Positions 6,563 to 8,281 of a stretch of DNA of 8,281 nt are shown here, piece by piece. The position numbers and the translations under genes were made by a program. Positions within the stretch are counted from its first letter, which is position 1; each line of letters opens with the position of its first letter. The notes below the pieces were generated by a model. That model had not been told where the DNA came from, searched no databases, and saw only the letters and a list, made by a program, of their open reading frames with translations. This DNA comes from CAZCBN01 sp964496975. Its GTDB lineage: Bacteria; Planctomycetota; Phycisphaerae; Phycisphaerales; UBA1924. Where the stretch lies: positions 1-8,281 of the forward strand of contig CAZCBN010000137.1 of the NCBI GenBank assembly GCA_964496975.1, written 5' to 3'.

Positions 6563-6603
6563 GCGTGGCGGGCCGCGCACGGCGGCGGTGAAGGGGGGCG
6601 CGT

Positions 6604-7137
6604 GTGGCGAAGTTTGTCTTCGAGCTTGAGCCGGTGCTGCGGATGCGTGAGCGCGAGGAGAAGGCGCAGATGGGCGTGGTCGCGGGGCTCGAGCGGGAGC
6701 GGCTTGAGCTGGAGGAGATGATCCGCGGGTGCCAGCGGTCGATCACGGCGGAGAAGCGGGAGCTGTCGGCGCTGCTGTCGGCGGAGCGGGCGTCGGGGGG
6801 CGGCGCGGGCGGGGGCGTGGACCTCGGGGCGGCGCGGGTGCAGGCGAACGCGTCGCTGCACATGATCGCCGAGGCGCAGCGCGGGGTGATCCGCCTGAGC
6901 GGCGTGTACAAGCGGCTCGAGGCGGCGCGGCTTGAGCTGGTCCGGCGGGCAACGCGGCGACGGGCGGTCGAGCTGTTGAAAGAACGTCGGCTGGCCGAAT
7001 GGAAAGCAGGGCTTGCGCGGCGCGACGCGGCGGCGATCGACGAGATCGTGTCGGGCCGCGCGGCGCGTGCCGCGGCCTCGCCCGAAGACGGGGGGGAGGC
7101 CGGCGTGTCGGCGGGGTTTGGGAGGGTTGACCGGTGA
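6604..7137 (+). CDS. fliJ: Flagellar export protein FliJ
   Basis: FliJ is the small coiled-coil stalk of the export ATPase; it links the FliI ring to the export gate protein FlhA and helps escort late substrates. The 177-residue product begins 'MAKFVFELEPVLRMRERE', the typical FliJ opening (F-L-P-L-R-E), and continues as an almost unbroken charged helix to about residue 60. A Gly-rich break follows (about 62-75) and then a second helix (about 78-155) containing 'AVELLKERRLAEW'. The two-helix hairpin agrees with the FliJ fold; the Gly-rich break and Gly/Ala tail explain a length above the usual 145-150. GTG at 6604 is preceded by AAGGGGGG (6591-6598). It follows fliI by 41 nt, and its TGA overlaps the next start by 4 nt. 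FliJ is weakly conserved, so N-terminal motif and position carry the call. Confidence 0.88.
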   Translation: MAKFVFELEPVLRMREREEKAQMGVVAGLERERLELEEMIRGCQRSITAEKRELSALLSAERASGGGAGGGVDLGAARVQANASLHMIAEAQRGVIRLSGVYKRLEAARLELVRRATRRRAVELLKERRLAEWKAGLARRDAAAIDEIVSGRAARAAASPEDGGEAGVSAGFGRVDR

Positions 7138-7817
7138 AAACGCTGTGGAACTCGCTCGCGATCATCGCGATCGCCAACCTGTTCGCGATCGGTTTTTTCA
7201 TCGCGTGGCTCGGGGCGAGCCGTCGGCTGAACCCGGAGCGGGTGGAGGCCGTTCGGTTGATGTTCCAGGAGACCGTCGCGGAAGAGGCCGCGCGGCTCGC
7301 GAAGGAGGAGGCCGAGCGGAAGGCGGCGGAGGCCGCGGCGAAGGCGCAGGAGCTGCCCGTGGGACCGCCGGTGGGGGCGCAGGAAACGCTCGCGCTTCGG
7401 CTTCAGGCGTCGGAGCTGGACCTGCAGCGGCTCGCGCGGCTCCGGCAGGAGGTCGACGCGTTGCAGAGCGCGGTGCAGCGCGAGCGGCGGCTGCTGGACG
7501 AGGACCGGGAGACGTTTCAGAAGGAACGCGACGCGTTCGCGGAGATGCGCAAGCGCATCGAGGAACAGGAAAAGAGCGCGCAGTTCCAGAAGGCGTTGTC
7601 AACGCTCGCGGGCATGAAGGCGGCGGACGCGAAGGCGACGCTGTCGTCGCTGCTGGAACAGGGGAAGCGGGACGAGGTGATCGGGTATCTGGACAAAATG
7701 GAAGAGCGGATCCGGACCAAGGTGGTGTCGGAGTTTGTGAAGGACGAGGAGAGCGAGTTGGCCGCGCAGTTGCTGGAGGAGTTGCGGGTCCGGGGGATCT
7801 TTACGCCGGGCCCGTAA
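7134..7817 (+). CDS. MotE/YlxF-like membrane coiled-coil protein
   Basis: This 227-residue protein has one N-terminal membrane segment (about residues 7-28) with a very short cytoplasmic or signal-anchor N-terminus. Two long charged coiled coils follow (about 39-72 and 82-150), broken by a short Pro/Gly linker. The compact helical C-terminal domain (151-227) contains 'KMEERIRTKVVSEF' and 'SELAAQLLEELRVRG'. That domain resembles the MgtE-N / FliG-like helical repeats of the MotE family (COG3334), which includes rhizobial MotE, a periplasmic chaperone for MotC, and Bacillus YlxF. Position agrees: ylxF also lies between fliJ and fliK. Its biochemical role here is unknown; a stator- or export-associated role is inference. 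GTG at 7134 overlaps the fliJ stop by 4 nt and has GGAGGG at 7121-7126. The CDS is very secure; the family name less so, because long coiled coils produce misleading similarity. Confidence 0.8.
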   Translation: MKTLWNSLAIIAIANLFAIGFFIAWLGASRRLNPERVEAVRLMFQETVAEEAARLAKEEAERKAAEAAAKAQELPVGPPVGAQETLALRLQASELDLQRLARLRQEVDALQSAVQRERRLLDEDRETFQKERDAFAEMRKRIEEQEKSAQFQKALSTLAGMKAADAKATLSSLLEQGKRDEVIGYLDKMEERIRTKVVSEFVKDEESELAAQLLEELRVRGIFTPGP

Positions 7818-7821
7818 GGGG
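7816..7821 (+). promoter_or_regulatory. Ribosome-binding site of the 3'-terminal gene
   Basis: AAGGGG overlaps the stop codon of the preceding gene and lies 6 nt before the GTG at 7828. It selects this start over the other nearby GTGs at 7821 and 7824, which are in other frames or overlap the site. Confidence 0.6.
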
Positions 7822-7827
7822 TGGTGC

Positions 7828-8281
7828 GTGCGCGTTGAGGGTTCGGACGGGCGGGAGTTGCGCGGGGAGAGCGCGGGAGTTGCGCCCGCGGGGGCGGGCG
7901 GGTTCTTTGGGTCGCTGCAGGCGTCGATCGTGTCGGGCGGGGTGATCGGCGAGCAGGTGCTGTCGATCGCGGGCGACGGGGCGGACGACGCGGAGGACGG
8001 CCGGCGCGGGGCGCGCGCGGCGGGCGATTCCGGGGCGATTGCAGAGCACGCGGGCGGCGGGGCCGTGGATGATCCGCTGGGGTTGCACCTGGCGACGCGG
8101 GTGTCGCGCGGGCCGGCGGTGGAGGTTCCGGCGTCGACGCCGGGGCCGGCCGCGGGGACGGACGGCGGGCGTGCGCACGACGGCGGCGGTGCGGCGCGCG
8201 GGCGTGCGGGGTCGGGCGCCTCAGATGGTGCGGCGCGCGGCGCGGCGGCGGACGCTGGTGCGGGCGAGCGCGGCGGTGCGG
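7828..8281 (+). CDS. fliK: Probable FliK, hook-length control protein (partial, N-terminal part)
   Basis: A reading frame starts with GTG at 7828 and stays open to the window edge, giving 151 complete codons without a stop. G or C dominates third positions as in the neighbouring genes, which supports coding. The protein opens 'MRVEGSDGRELRGES', has a short hydrophobic patch 'GGFFGSLQASIVSGGVIGEQ' (about residues 24-43), and then becomes a Gly/Ala/Asp/Arg-rich sequence of low complexity, probably disordered. FliK proteins have long, poorly conserved, disordered N-terminal regions that act as the molecular ruler; their conserved switch domain is at the C-terminus, beyond this window. The name is therefore inferred from position after fliJ and the MotE/YlxF-like gene, as in the Firmicutes operon, and from composition. 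It lies 10 nt after the preceding stop. Another variable flagellar protein cannot be excluded. Confidence 0.6.
   Translation, partial: MRVEGSDGRELRGESAGVAPAGAGGFFGSLQASIVSGGVIGEQVLSIAGDGADDAEDGRRGARAAGDSGAIAEHAGGGAVDDPLGLHLATRVSRGPAVEVPASTPGPAAGTDGGRAHDGGGAARGRAGSGASDGAARGAAADAGAGERGGA

Noticed and set aside
1253..6580. A 1775-codon open frame on the - strand
   Set aside because: It lies exactly antisense and in codon phase with fliF, fliG and fliI, so it needs only the absence of TTA, CTA and TCA on the sense strand, codons that are rare in such G+C-rich DNA. The translation is Arg/His/Pro-rich with no domain.
7013..7945. 310-codon + strand frame across the MotE-like gene
   Set aside because: It is a shifted reading of fliJ and the MotE-like gene, Gly/Arg-rich with no domain, while the overlapping frames have a clear membrane segment and coiled coils.
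7801..8178. - strand frame at the right edge
   Set aside because: It is antisense to the open frame starting at 7828, is Arg/Pro-rich, and has no ribosome-binding site or family resemblance.

Overview
The window is one uninterrupted stretch of a flagellar basal-body and export operon. All ten recognisable genes lie on the + strand: flgB, flgC, fliE, fliF, fliG, fliH, fliI, fliJ, a MotE/YlxF-like membrane coiled-coil gene, and the 5' part of a gene in the fliK position that runs off the right edge. No RNA gene, mobile element, CRISPR array or convincing terminator was seen. The DNA is very G+C-rich by eye, with G or C at nearly every third codon position and GTG at six of ten starts. The divergent but complete FliF, FliH and FliJ and the Ala/Gly-rich inserts fit a high-GC environmental bacterium. 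A planctomycete of the Phycisphaerae type is my best guess, but that is an impression from protein style and not a demonstrated placement.

Layout: 19-944 encodes the proximal rod proteins FlgB and FlgC, and 1003-1323 encodes FliE, which joins the rod to the MS ring. After an unusually long 193-nt gap come FliF (MS ring, 1517-3274) and FliG (rotor/switch, 3296-4336). After a 79-nt gap come the export ATPase group FliH, FliI and FliJ (4416-7137), then a single-pass membrane coiled-coil protein (7134-7817) and the start of a Gly/Ala-rich, probably disordered protein (7828 to the edge). fliH/fliI and fliJ/motE-like each overlap by 4 nt (GTGA), which suggests translational coupling.

Working together: FliF builds the MS ring in the inner membrane; FliE, FlgB and FlgC start the axial rod on top of it; FliG sits under the ring and takes torque from the stator. 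FliH-FliI-FliJ energise the type III export apparatus that secretes the rod proteins, and FliK would set hook length. The order matches the classical Firmicutes fla/che operon (flgB-flgC-fliE-fliF-fliG-fliH-fliI-fliJ-ylxF-fliK), including the small uncharacterised gene between fliJ and fliK. I found no new biological system. The points worth a second look are the MotE/YlxF-like protein, GC-rich hairpins placed just before several ribosome-binding sites, the fliE-fliF gap, and a 13-nt tandem duplication over the fliG stop codon.
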